Part shown: piece by piece, positions 1 through 7,042 of the stretch
Layout of the letters: each line of letters starts with the position of its first letter
How positions within the stretch are numbered: position 1 is the stretch's first letter
Notes under the pieces: model-generated
Told to the model about the DNA's origin: nothing
Databases searched by the model: none
The model's input: only the letters and a program-made list of their open reading frames with translations
Program-made: the position numbers and the translations under genes
Assembly: GCA_021848555.1 (NCBI GenBank)
Contig: JAJZUN010000139.1
Coordinates: 1 to 7,042 of the forward strand
From: Pseudomonadota bacterium
GTDB lineage: Bacteria; Pseudomonadota; Gammaproteobacteria; Burkholderiales; SG8-39
Reading direction: 5' to 3'
Length of the DNA stretch: 7,042 bases

Positions 1-1
1 G

Positions 2-427
2 CCCATTTACGGAGAAGGCTGGATGATCGTCGGCGACGCCGGCATGTTCGTGAACGGCGTGCATCGCGAGGGTTCGAACCTAGCCATGACCACCGGCCGT
101 CTTGCGGCCGAGACCGTGATCGAGTTACGCGCTGAAAACAAGCCGCTTACGTCTAGAAACCTCGCACGTTACCGCGAGAAGCTCGATGACAGCTTCGTGA
201 TGAAGGATCTCGAAAAGTACAAGCGTATGCCGGCAATCGTGGAAAGAAATCCGCAGTTTTTTACTTCGTATCCAGAGCTTCTCAACCGTGCCGCCCACAC
301 GCTGATCGCCGTCGACGGCATCGACAAAAAGGCCAAGGAACGCTCGATCCGCAAGAGCTTCGTGGCTTCACGTTCGCGCCTCGGATTGCTAAGCGATGCA
401 TTCAAACTGTGGAGGGCTTTCGAATGA
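2..427 (+). CDS. fixC: FixC, electron-transfer flavoprotein:quinone oxidoreductase-like subunit (3' end only)
   Basis: This is the last 141 codons of fixC; the reading frame is already open at base 2 and the start lies off the left edge. FixC is the FAD-containing, membrane-associated subunit of FixABCX. In this family electrons from NADH are bifurcated, one branch going to quinone through FixC and the other towards low-potential ferredoxin or flavodoxin for nitrogenase. The visible part opens with YGEGWMIVGDAG, the conserved GD motif that contacts FAD, followed by VHREGSNLAMTTGRLAAE, which is highly typical of FixC and ETF-QO proteins. The remainder is the helical C-terminal portion (LARYREKLDDSFVMKDLEKY). 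The TGA stop overlaps the fixX ATG (ATGA, 424-427), so the two are probably translationally coupled. Family assignment is very secure. ETF-QO itself is the only close alternative, and the adjacent fixX and nif genes argue against it. Confidence 0.95.
   Translation, partial: PIYGEGWMIVGDAGMFVNGVHREGSNLAMTTGRLAAETVIELRAENKPLTSRNLARYREKLDDSFVMKDLEKYKRMPAIVERNPQFFTSYPELLNRAAHTLIAVDGIDKKAKERSIRKSFVASRSRLGLLSDAFKLWRAFE
411..416 (+). promoter_or_regulatory. Ribosome binding site for fixX
   Basis: GGAGGG lies 7 bases before the ATG at 424, inside the end of fixC. It decides the fixX start. An in-frame GTG at 409 would extend the protein by five residues but has no comparable Shine-Dalgarno sequence. 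Confidence 0.7.
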
Positions 428-711
428 TCCGCGTCGAGGAAAAGCTCTTTCAGAATCGTTACCGCGTGGATGCCGGACGACCGCACATCCATATCGGCAA
501 CCCCGATGTTTGCGCCTATGGATGCAAATCTAAACCCTGCACCGTCTGCTGTCCGGCCGCCTGTTATACGCAGGAAGGCGACGGGCGCGTAACACTCATC
601 ACCGATGGATGCCTTGAATGCGGCACCTGCCGGGTGATCTGCACCGAGCACCGCAACGTGCAGTGGGAATATCCGCGCGGCGGCTACGGCATCCTGTTTA
701 AATTTGGTTGA
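424..711 (+). CDS. fixX: FixX, ferredoxin-like protein of the FixABCX complex
   Basis: FixX (95 aa) is the iron-sulfur subunit that accepts electrons from FixABC and passes them towards nitrogenase. A complete cluster motif sits at C63, C66, C69 and C73 (CLECGTCRVIC). The N-terminal half is also cysteine rich: C30, C34, C39, C42, C43 and C47, including KPCTVCCPAACY. FixX proteins are known to carry [4Fe-4S] clusters of this kind. The C-terminal WEYPRGGYGILFKFG is a hallmark of FixX and of the ferredoxin end of ETF-QO. The length is normal. The ATG overlaps the fixC stop by four bases and has GGAGGG upstream. Eight bases after its TGA begins a decayed mop gene. The assignment is secure; which N-terminal cysteines bind iron cannot be decided from the sequence alone. 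Confidence 0.96.
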   Translation: MIRVEEKLFQNRYRVDAGRPHIHIGNPDVCAYGCKSKPCTVCCPAACYTQEGDGRVTLITDGCLECGTCRVICTEHRNVQWEYPRGGYGILFKFG

Positions 712-719
712 GGTATGTC

Positions 720-1791
<1,072 letters not shown>

Positions 1792-1805
1792 TCGCAGCAA
1801 CGGTC

Positions 1806-2486
1806 ATGTTAACTGCTACCGATTTTACCGCCGTGGCACTGACACTCAAGCTCGCCGCCCTGAGCACGGCGATCCTGATGGTGCTCGGTACCTGGCTCGC
1901 GTGGCAACTCGCGCATACGCGCTCTTGGTGGAAACAACCGGTAAGCGCGCTGGTGTCGATGCCGCTGGTGTTGCCCCCGACAGTGCTCGGCTTCTATCTG
2001 TTGCTGCTTTTTGGGCCACACGGACCCATCGGTCGATTCACGCAGACGCTCGGGCTAGGCGCCCTGCCTTTTACCTTCTCCGGCCTGGTCGTGGCATCGG
2101 TGATATATTCTCTGCCGTTCGTGGTACAGCCGATCCAGAACGCATTCGAGACGGCTGGCCGGCGCCCGCTCGAAGTCGCGGCGAGCCTGCGCGCCTCGCC
2201 CTGGGATGCGTTTTTGACCGTCGCCATCCCTCTGGCGCGCCCCGGCCTTCTTACGGCCGCCGTGCTGGGTTTCGCGCACACGGTCGGTGAATTCGGCGTG
2301 GTGCTCATGATCGGCGGCGACATCGCAGGCGAAACCAAAGTGGCATCCGTGGCTATCTACGATCACGTGGAATCACTGCACTACGCCAATGCGAACGTGC
2401 TCGCCGCCAGCATGGCAACATTCGCCTTTATCGTCGTGCTGACAGTCGGCCTGCTCAATCACCGGCTAGCGGGGCGTGACTTGTGA
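1806..2486 (+). CDS. modB: ModB, molybdate ABC transporter permease
   Basis: ModB (226 aa) is the inner-membrane permease through which molybdate passes; two copies normally pair with two ModC subunits. Hydrophobic stretches at about residues 10-33, 46-70, 93-113, 147-168 and 196-218 fit five membrane spans, the usual ModB size and layout. [20 protein letters not shown] (51-70) and [16 protein letters not shown] (156-171) are strongly ModB-like. The cytoplasmic EAA loop that docks on the ATPase is seen at 123-147 ([20 protein letters not shown]...G). Arg129 stands where many permeases have glycine in this loop. The ATG lies 14 bases after modA with only a weak ribosome site, and the TGA overlaps the modC start, so coupled translation is likely. 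The assignment is secure. Confidence 0.95.
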   Translation: MLTATDFTAVALTLKLAALSTAILMVLGTWLAWQLAHTRSWWKQPVSALVSMPLVLPPTVLGFYLLLLFGPHGPIGRFTQTLGLGALPFTFSGLVVASVIYSLPFVVQPIQNAFETAGRRPLEVAASLRASPWDAFLTVAIPLARPGLLTAAVLGFAHTVGEFGVVLMIGGDIAGETKVASVAIYDHVESLHYANANVLAASMATFAFIVVLTVGLLNHRLAGRDL

Positions 2487-3559
2487 TCGGCACCGACGCA
2501 CGCTTTACCATGTCGCTCGGGGCATTCCAACTCGACGCCGCGTTTTGCGCGCCGCCACGCGGTGTCACCGTGCTGTTCGGGCCGTCGGGTTGTGGCAAGA
2601 CCAGTGTACTGCGCTGCCTCGCCGGTCTGGAACGTGCGCCCAAGGGGTGGCTACGGGTCAACGGCGCGTGGTGGCAAAACGAGGAGCAGGATCACTTTCT
2701 GCCAACATACCGCAGACCGATCGGTTATGTTTTCCAGGAGCCGAGCCTTTTCCCCCACTTGAGCGTGCGTGCCAACCTGGAGTACGGCCAGCGTCGCGTT
2801 CCCGGAAGCAATCGGCGCGTGGCGTTCGATCGGGCGGTGACGCTGCTCGGCGTCGCGCCCCTGCTCGACCGCAGGCCGGTACGGCTTTCGGGGGGTGAGC
2901 GCCAGCGTGTGGCCATCGCGCGCGCGCTGCTCACAAGTCCAAAGCTGCTGCTCATGGACGAACCGCTGTCCGCGCTCGACACCCGCAGCAAAGACGATAT
3001 CCTGCCGTACCTAGAGCGCCTGCACACTGACCTGTCTGTCCCAGTGATCTATGTGAGCCACGCGCTGGAGGAAGTCGCACGTCTTGCCGATCACCTGGTG
3101 TTGATGGAAAACGGGCAGGTGCGCGCCCAGGGGCCGCTGTCCGAACTCATGACGCGACTCGACCTGCCGCTGGCGTACGGTGATGCCGCCGCGGCGGTGA
3201 TTGAAGCGACTGTTGCCGCACACGACGAGAAATTCCACCTCACTTATCTCAATTTCCCGGGAGGGCGCATCACGGTGCCGCGCGAGAATCTGCCCGTGAA
3301 CACGCGCGTGCGCCTGCGCGTCTATGCGCGCGACGTGAGTCTCGTGCTCGCGCCGCAGGGGGGCAGCAGTATTCTCAACGTCTTCGCTGTGTACATTTCC
3401 GGATGCACCGAAGAACGTCCGGGACAGGTCATCGTACAGCTGGACGCCGAAGGTACGCCGCTGCTCGCGCGTGTGACCGCCAAGTCGATCGCACAGCTTG
3501 GCCTCGCGCCCGGCGCACTGGTCTTCGCGCAGGTCAAGGGCATGGCGCTGCTGGATTGA
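2483..3559 (+). CDS. modC: ModC, molybdate ABC transporter ATP-binding protein with C-terminal TOBE domain
   Basis: ModC (358 aa) hydrolyses ATP to drive molybdate import. All ABC ATPase motifs are present: Walker A GPSGCGKT (33-40), Q-loop Gln85 in [10 protein letters not shown], signature LSGGERQ (135-141), Walker B LLLMDE with catalytic Glu160, D-loop SALD, and H-loop His193 in VSHALEE. A linker follows, then a C-terminal TOBE domain at about 296-358 ([11 protein letters not shown] ... [11 protein letters not shown] ... [10 protein letters not shown]), which in ModC binds molybdate and gates transport. The length is normal. The start is GTG, overlapping the modB stop as GTGA (2483-2486), with GGGGCG six bases upstream. 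The N terminus aligns with ModC from this GTG; the next ATG at 2510 would remove the first beta strand. It is the last gene before the convergent intergenic region. Confidence 0.96.
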   Translation: MIGTDARFTMSLGAFQLDAAFCAPPRGVTVLFGPSGCGKTSVLRCLAGLERAPKGWLRVNGAWWQNEEQDHFLPTYRRPIGYVFQEPSLFPHLSVRANLEYGQRRVPGSNRRVAFDRAVTLLGVAPLLDRRPVRLSGGERQRVAIARALLTSPKLLLMDEPLSALDTRSKDDILPYLERLHTDLSVPVIYVSHALEEVARLADHLVLMENGQVRAQGPLSELMTRLDLPLAYGDAAAAVIEATVAAHDEKFHLTYLNFPGGRITVPRENLPVNTRVRLRVYARDVSLVLAPQGGSSILNVFAVYISGCTEERPGQVIVQLDAEGTPLLARVTAKSIAQLGLAPGALVFAQVKGMALLD

Positions 3560-4014
3560 CCTGGCCCACGTGGCACAGCAACTCCGTATGCCCACGGTCG
3601 GCCGTCATTACAGAGCCGAAACCAGTGACGAGCATATATCGAACATCGGTTCGGTCGGCGATGTTTTCGGGTCCGTCTCGGCCTGTATTCGTTTGCATTA
3701 TAAGCACGTTGTCGAACACCTGATCCAGGTCGCTACAACATGGCTCGAAGGCGCTGCCTTGTACTTTCCGCATGCGAGATTGCGCGCCGGGGTGAAATGA
3801 ATCTGGTTCTGGATCTTCGGACAGATCCCGGCGGAACGCGGTGTGTCACCACGAAGGCTCTCTGGCTGCTTTCACGTTGACTTCTTGCGTTCGGTCCGCT
3901 TGGCCGGCTAGTTGCCCGTTCCCGTATCCGGATTTTCATCCTGGTCCTGGCCTGGCGCGGAATTGCGCCTCCGATATCGTTGCACAGCGCACACCCTTGT
4001 ATCCAGTCCCGGCT
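3560..4014. other. Convergent intergenic region, no recognised gene
   Basis: These 455 bases separate the converging modABC and nifQ ends. Base composition looks less GC-rich than the flanking genes. Short inverted repeats are visible: AACATCG/CGATGTT (3642-3665), ACCTG/CAGGT (3718-3730), GGATCT/AGATCC (3811-3828) and GGCGC/GCGCC (3954-3969). Only the first is followed by a T run. A possible 70-codon plus-strand frame (3588-3800) and an opposing minus-strand frame (3534-3773) exist, but neither has a ribosome site or a family I recognise. I see no tRNA, rRNA, insertion sequence or CRISPR repeats. Confidence 0.7.
3642..3667 (+). terminator. Possible weak terminator downstream of modC
   Basis: A perfect 7-base inverted repeat, AACATCG with CGATGTT, flanks a 10-base loop. 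The right arm merges into TTTT at 3664-3667. It lies about 80 bases after the modC stop on the modC strand, where a transcript end is expected. The stem is short, the loop long and the T run only four bases, so this is a candidate only. Confidence 0.3.
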
Positions 4015-4575
4015 TCAGCAACCGACGGGAGGAAAACCCTCTTCGGGGCCGAAACAGACCGTATAGTCAGTGCAGGCCTTGCAGCTTGGGGCCTTGCACA
4101 AATTAACTTCAGCCTGTTTGCAAAGCTGCTTGTAAAAGAACCTTTTCCACTTCATATTATCCGCGTTTTTTGCGTACAGCGCCCCAAAGTAGCGGCGCAA
4201 CAGCCCGGACAGTACCTCGCGACTGGGAAGCTCCATATCCTGCCAGAGGTGATTGTTATCGAGGCAGGCGGTGGCAATTGCATGCGCGAGCCAGCGGGTT
4301 CCGTCCGAGTCGTCGCACCGATGATCGAGCAACAATTGCACGATATCCGAGAATTCGTCATCGCGGAGCGCTGGACACCCGCCACCGGGCTGCTCGAAAC
4401 AGCGTGTGATTTCCCCATTGGCCTCTGGAAAATAGCGGTCTCGCAGGCGTCCGAGCTCCTCGGTGCCCAGGCCGTGTATCGCCGATTGAGACAATACTCC
4501 ACCTAACGCCAGAGTCAGCGCGTCGCCGGGATAGCAGGCGGCGCCCATCAATGCGGCGTACTTATAAGTACCCAT
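4015..4575 (-). CDS. nifQ: NifQ, molybdenum donor for FeMo-cofactor synthesis
   Basis: NifQ (186 aa) carries a molybdenum-iron-sulfur cluster and supplies molybdenum to NifEN during iron-molybdenum cofactor assembly. The family's C-terminal ligand motif C-x4-C-x2-C-x5-C is complete at Cys160, 165, 168 and 174 (CKAPSCKACTDYTVC), followed by FGPEEGF. Other NifQ blocks are DDEFSDIVQLLLDHR (72-86), RWLAHAIATACLDNNHLWQD (94-113) and MKWKRFFYKQLC (141-152). The length is normal. The ATG at 4575 sits one base after the fdxB stop and has GGAGA five bases upstream, inside the end of fdxB. It is the last gene of the minus-strand nif operon and faces modC across the intergenic gap, so molybdenum import and molybdenum hand-over lie side by side. 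The assignment is secure. Confidence 0.96.
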   Translation of the reverse strand: MGTYKYAALMGAACYPGDALTLALGGVLSQSAIHGLGTEELGRLRDRYFPEANGEITRCFEQPGGGCPALRDDEFSDIVQLLLDHRCDDSDGTRWLAHAIATACLDNNHLWQDMELPSREVLSGLLRRYFGALYAKNADNMKWKRFFYKQLCKQAEVNLCKAPSCKACTDYTVCFGPEEGFPPVGC

Positions 4576-4576
4576 G

Positions 4577-4897
4577 TTAATCTCCGGCCACCTGCGGTAC
4601 GTGCGTGTAGCACTTCTTCGGGCAGATGCGTGCGCAGGCTTCGCAGCCGATGCAGTTCTCGGGGTGTACTACGGTCATCACTTTCTTCTCGTATTCGCCT
4701 TCGTCGTCCTCGTCCTCGCCCACTGCCAGCACCAGCCGCTCGCCGTTCTCGTCAATGCCGACCAGCTGCAGTACATCGCGCCCGCACACACGAAAGCACC
4801 GGCCACAGCCGATGCACTTCTTGTCGTTGATTTCCTGAACGAAGCGCGGCGTCCAGTCGCGCCCGCTCGGTCTCAGGGTGACGGTCACGTAGCGCAT
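4577..4897 (-). CDS. fdxB: FdxB, nif-specific 2[4Fe-4S] ferredoxin (ferredoxin III type)
   Basis: This small ferredoxin (106 aa) is of the type found in nif clusters downstream of nifENX. It presumably feeds electrons to cofactor assembly or nitrogenase, but its exact partner is not fixed by the sequence. Two complete cluster motifs are present: C28, C31, C34, C38 ([11 protein letters not shown]) and C82, C85, C88, C92 ([11 protein letters not shown], followed by PKKC). Between them lies the acidic spacer characteristic of this family ([14 protein letters not shown]). The N terminus [20 protein letters not shown] matches the usual start, so I chose the ATG at 4897. A longer frame to 4960 would overlap the DUF683 gene and is not family-like. 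The DUF683 stop lies four bases upstream and nifQ begins one base downstream. Its ribosome site is weak (GGTGG). Confidence 0.93.
   Translation of the reverse strand: MRYVTVTLRPSGRDWTPRFVQEINDKKCIGCGRCFRVCGRDVLQLVGIDENGERLVLAVGEDEDDEGEYEKKVMTVVHPENCIGCEACARICPKKCYTHVPQVAGD
4581..4585 (-). promoter_or_regulatory. Ribosome binding site for nifQ
   Basis: On the minus strand GGAGA stands five bases before the nifQ ATG. It is formed by the last two sense codons of fdxB (GGA GAT), so translation of the two genes is probably coupled. Confidence 0.6.
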
Positions 4898-4901
4898 GTG
4901 C

Positions 4902-5117
4902 TCAGCCACCAATTGCCGCCAGGCGCGATCGCATCTTGCTAAGGTTCCTGTAGGCCTCATAGACCTGCGCGGCGGCCTCCGGGATCCTTCCCCAGCCGCT
5001 CGGCAGATCCTCGGCCAGATCGTGCAGGTTCATCTTGAGGTTGGTGGCCTGCGCACTGAGCTTCTTGATGTCTTTCTTTAATGCTTCTACATCGATGGAT
5101 ATGCTTTGCTGTTCCAT
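4902..5117 (-). CDS. NifX-associated DUF683 (CCE_0567-type) small protein
   Basis: This 71-aa protein belongs to the DUF683 family, found almost only in nif clusters between the DUF269 gene and a ferredoxin gene. Its role is not established; context suggests help in FeMo-cofactor assembly. The sequence is wholly helical in character: [20 protein letters not shown], then [16 protein letters not shown], then [19 protein letters not shown], consistent with a two-helix hairpin. [12 protein letters not shown] is the conserved family core. The ATG at 5117 was chosen because it has AAGGAG just upstream, although the spacer is short (three bases), and because the family starts near here. An open frame reaches back to 5192, but the extra 25 residues do not resemble the family. 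The gene ends four bases before fdxB. Confidence 0.88.
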   Translation of the reverse strand: MEQQSISIDVEALKKDIKKLSAQATNLKMNLHDLAEDLPSGWGRIPEAAAQVYEAYRNLSKMRSRLAAIGG

Positions 5118-5207
5118 ATGCTCCTTTGTGCAGGGCCTCCGAGGTTGTGCAATCCGAGTGACCGATCGCGAAATTCGCAGGGGCTTCCTCAACGGAATTT
5201 ATCCACC
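5118..5207 (-). other. 90-base gap inside the nif operon
   Basis: This is the longest spacer in an otherwise tightly packed minus-strand operon, between the DUF269 stop and the DUF683 start. It contains the DUF683 ribosome site (AAGGAG) and small symmetries such as GCGAAATTCGC (5168-5178), but no hairpin with a T run and no promoter I can support. Confidence 0.5.
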
Positions 5208-5687
5208 TCAACCATATCTGGCCACGTCCGGGTACTTGTTCACCATCTCGATCCCGGCGACCACGTGTTTTTCGCCTTCAGAGGCAAGCTTTTCCATACT
5301 TTCAAAGCCGAAGCGGTGCACGTCGCGCAGGTTCCTGTTGATCACGATCAGCCGCCCGGCAATGAGCACCAGCCGTCCGAAGCCCTCGTGATGCATCTTG
5401 ATCATAGGCGCCACCATGACATCGGTAGCGCGCTCGATGGCGAGCCCGACAGCGTTGTAGAACAACTCCAACCGCCATAGGGTTTCCGGATCGGGATCAC
5501 CCATGACTGGTAACTCGCGGCGCTGCTCCTTTGTCAGGATATACGGCGCCAGCAGTTCAACGTCACTCTTGCCATCCCAGGAACCGTGCGCGTCCTGCGC
5601 GCGCCATTGCTTGATCAGCTCCTTCACGAACCGAGACTCCGCCGGATCGGTCGTCGCGCTTACTCCCGTGGCTATTGCTTCAGACAT
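5208..5687 (-). CDS. NifX-associated nitrogen fixation protein (DUF269 family)
   Basis: This 159-aa protein belongs to the DUF269 family, which almost always follows nifX in nif clusters. Its biochemical role is unproven; a part in FeMo-cofactor or molybdenum handling is inferred from context. Family blocks are visible: [20 protein letters not shown] (20-39), [20 protein letters not shown] (45-64), [12 protein letters not shown] (94-105), and [18 protein letters not shown] (111-128), with KYPDVARYG at the C terminus. The length is typical. I chose the ATG at 5687, which overlaps the nifX stop by eight bases (ATGTCTGA); a TTG at 5711 would add eight residues without family support. The ribosome site is weak, fitting coupling to nifX. 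Family membership is secure, function is not. Confidence 0.92.
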   Translation of the reverse strand: MSEAIATGVSATTDPAESRFVKELIKQWRAQDAHGSWDGKSDVELLAPYILTKEQRRELPVMGDPDPETLWRLELFYNAVGLAIERATDVMVAPMIKMHHEGFGRLVLIAGRLIVINRNLRDVHRFGFESMEKLASEGEKHVVAGIEMVNKYPDVARYG

Positions 5688-6090
5688 TTTGCGCTTCGTC
5701 GTCGAAATCAAATTGTCTCGCCTGCCCTTTCATCATGACTTTGCGTAACCACGGTGGCGGGGTCCCCTTGAGCACAGTTTGCAACCTCTCCAGGATCTCG
5801 GCGATCGTCTCCGGCTCCGCAACCTTGATCGGGTGAATCCTGTTGGCCACGACCCGCGCCGCGCCCGAACCGCCGATCGCGGCCACATACAGGATCGCGC
5901 AATCCCTGATGGCCTCGATCTTGGGAGCGAGTTTGTCCTCGTTGCCGTCCTCCTCGAGATTGCCGCCGAATTGCACGGCCTCGAGGAAATAATGATCCGT
6001 CGGTGTCACCTCATAGACAGCGATGTTTTTGGCCCAGCCGAAGTGCGCGTCCACGCGCTTCAGGTCCTGGGTGGCAAATGCGACTTTCAT
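5680..6090 (-). CDS. nifX: NifX, FeMo-cofactor precursor carrier
   Basis: NifX (136 aa) binds NifB-cofactor and the later VK-cluster and shuttles them to and from NifEN during cofactor synthesis in the cytoplasm. The start [20 protein letters not shown] is the classic opening of the NifX/NifB-C/NafY fold. It is followed by [20 protein letters not shown] and, after a short insert, [20 protein letters not shown] (residues about 57-76), [11 protein letters not shown] and the C-terminal [11 protein letters not shown] typical of NifX. The length is normal. The ATG at 6090 has a strong GAGGAGG site (6095-6101); the frame is open back to 6222 but that extension lies in nifN. The gene follows nifN after 31 bases and overlaps the DUF269 gene by eight. 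The assignment is secure. Confidence 0.95.
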   Translation of the reverse strand: MKVAFATQDLKRVDAHFGWAKNIAVYEVTPTDHYFLEAVQFGGNLEEDGNEDKLAPKIEAIRDCAILYVAAIGGSGAARVVANRIHPIKVAEPETIAEILERLQTVLKGTPPPWLRKVMMKGQARQFDFDDEAQNV

Positions 6091-6094
6091 ACGC

Positions 6095-6101
6095 CCTCCT
6101 C
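6095..6101 (-). promoter_or_regulatory. Ribosome binding site for nifX
   Basis: GAGGAGG on the minus strand, four bases before the nifX ATG, is the strongest Shine-Dalgarno match in the minus-strand operon. It fixes the start and suggests high, independent translation of nifX. Confidence 0.75.
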
Positions 6102-6121
6102 TATTAACTCCAGTCGCGCCG

Positions 6122-7042
6122 CTAATGAGCTGTAGCCGGCGTACGGACATCGATTTCGTGTCCGACCCGCGCCCGGGTCTCGGGCGTGTAGTCGGGGGAA
6201 TTAGCCAGAAACACATTGCCAATTTTGAAAACTAGGTCGCGCGTCCCGCGGTACCCGATTGTGAGCTGGTGGGCAGCGCCGAGCCGGTCGAAAGTCGGCA
6301 ACCCCATGCGCACGAACGGCAGGTCCAGCCGCTCAGCCATCTGGCGACCATGCGCATGGGTGATAAGCAGGTCGCAGCCAACAGCGCGCATTTCAAGGTC
6401 CTCGAGGTCGCCAATCACTACCTCCTCCACCGGCAGCTTTTCGAGCAATGATGAATCGGTGGTCGTAACTGCAGCGGAAATCTCGGCGCCCATCTCCGCC
6501 AACCAGGAGCCTATGCCCCACAACAGGTCCGGTTCGGCGCCAATGGCGATTTTTTTGCCGCCGAAAAAGAAGTGTCCGTCGAGCATCGCATCCACCAGCT
6601 GGCTGCGCTGGCGGCGGTACTTGCTAGGCACTGGCCGGCCGCTGAGCTGCGCCAGCAGCCCCATCAGTCGATCATTGACCTCCAGCCCGGTGAGACGATC
6701 GAACAGTTCGTAGGGCACGTCGGCTTTAGCCTGCAGCACCTCGCAGGCCGCGCGCATCTGCTCTCCGACCGCGATGGTGAGACGCGAGGCGCCGCATCCG
6801 CGGATGTCATTAAGGGTCGTTCCGCCCAGAGTCGTAGGACTGAAATCATCCGGCACGTGACCATCCAGAGAACCGGACAGGTCGGGCAGCACAATCGGAT
6901 CGAACCCGAAGGACTCGACGATTTCGCGCAGTTCCTCGATGTCACCCGGCATCAGATGATTTCCAGGAAGGATATTGATCCGGTTTGCGAGCTTCGTGGC
7001 GGTCGGCTCCGCCAGCTGTTCCACAATGCGCGCCACGGTCTT
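6122..7042 (-). CDS. nifN: NifN, FeMo-cofactor scaffold subunit (C-terminal part)
   Basis: These are the last 306 codons of nifN; the frame is open through the right edge, so the N-terminal third is missing. NifN pairs with NifE in the NifEN scaffold on which the FeMo-cofactor precursor is matured before transfer to NifDK. Diagnostic stretches are NILPGNHLMPGDIEELREIV, LPDLSGSLDGHVPDDFSPTT, LGGTTLNDIRGCG, RRQRSQLVDAMLDGHFFFGG, AEPDLLWGIGSWLAEMGAEI and LITHAHGRQMAERLDLPFVR, ending with LGAAHQLTIGYRGTRDLVF. RRQRSQLxDAMLDGHFFFGGK separates NifN from NifK. The stop is TAG at 6122-6124. nifE is expected just upstream, outside the window, and the operon promoter with it. There is no sign of disruption in the visible part. 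Confidence 0.96.
   Translation of the reverse strand, partial: KTVARIVEQLAEPTATKLANRINILPGNHLMPGDIEELREIVESFGFDPIVLPDLSGSLDGHVPDDFSPTTLGGTTLNDIRGCGASRLTIAVGEQMRAACEVLQAKADVPYELFDRLTGLEVNDRLMGLLAQLSGRPVPSKYRRQRSQLVDAMLDGHFFFGGKKIAIGAEPDLLWGIGSWLAEMGAEISAAVTTTDSSLLEKLPVEEVVIGDLEDLEMRAVGCDLLITHAHGRQMAERLDLPFVRMGLPTFDRLGAAHQLTIGYRGTRDLVFKIGNVFLANSPDYTPETRARVGHEIDVRTPATAH

Noticed and set aside
3588..3800. 70-codon plus-strand frame after modC
   Set aside because: No ribosome binding site, no recognised family, and mixed third-position bases. Kept only as part of the intergenic description.
3811..3828. GGATCT/AGATCC hairpin as a terminator
   Set aside because: A perfect 6-base stem, but neither strand has a following T run.
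3953..3966. Sigma-54-like element TGGC-N6-TTGC on the plus strand
   Set aside because: The GG-to-GC spacing is one base short of the strict 10-base spacing, and it would direct transcription antisense into nifQ.
3841..4506. 221-codon plus-strand frame across nifQ
   Set aside because: It lies opposite nifQ, whose cysteine motif and conserved blocks are unmistakable; the plus frame has no recognisable domain.
4898..4960. Longer FdxB start at 4960
   Set aside because: It would overlap most of the DUF683 C terminus, and the added residues do not match the ferredoxin family; the ATG at 4897 gives the usual N terminus.

Overview
This window is part of a molybdenum-nitrogenase (nif) region from a GC-rich diazotrophic bacterium, most likely a proteobacterium. 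The order nifN-nifX-DUF269-DUF683-fdxB-nifQ, with a fixCX-modABC block beside it, is the kind seen in beta-, gamma- and acidithiobacillus-like diazotrophs. I cannot name a genus from the sequence alone. TGA, TAA and TAG all end intact genes here, so the standard bacterial code applies.

Layout. On the plus strand, from the left edge, come the 3' end of fixC, fixX, a broken gene for a small molybdate-binding Mop (TOBE-domain) protein, and then modA, modB and modC. Spacing is tight (overlaps of 4 bases, gaps of 8 to 28 bases), which suggests one transcript. After modC there are 455 bases with no convincing gene. On the minus strand, reading in from the right edge, come nifN (C-terminal two thirds), nifX, a DUF269 gene, a DUF683 gene, fdxB and nifQ. 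This is a second compact operon, converging on modABC.

How the genes fit together. FixABCX uses electron bifurcation to make low-potential electrons for nitrogenase; only the end of FixC and all of FixX are visible. ModABC is a high-affinity molybdate importer. NifQ hands molybdenum to the iron-molybdenum cofactor (FeMo-co) scaffold NifEN, and NifX carries cofactor precursors. The DUF269 and DUF683 proteins are conserved companions of NifX, and FdxB is a nif-specific 2[4Fe-4S] ferredoxin. The window therefore joins molybdenum uptake, molybdenum delivery, cofactor assembly and electron supply.

The most notable observation is the Mop relic between fixX and modA. It is not an open reading frame, but reading through a TGA and a TAG in one constant frame gives a clear TOBE/Mop sequence. 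Both stops fit single C-to-T changes, and most of the first TOBE unit is missing. Apart from this, the window holds recognisable nitrogen-fixation genes, and I found no evidence of a wholly new system.
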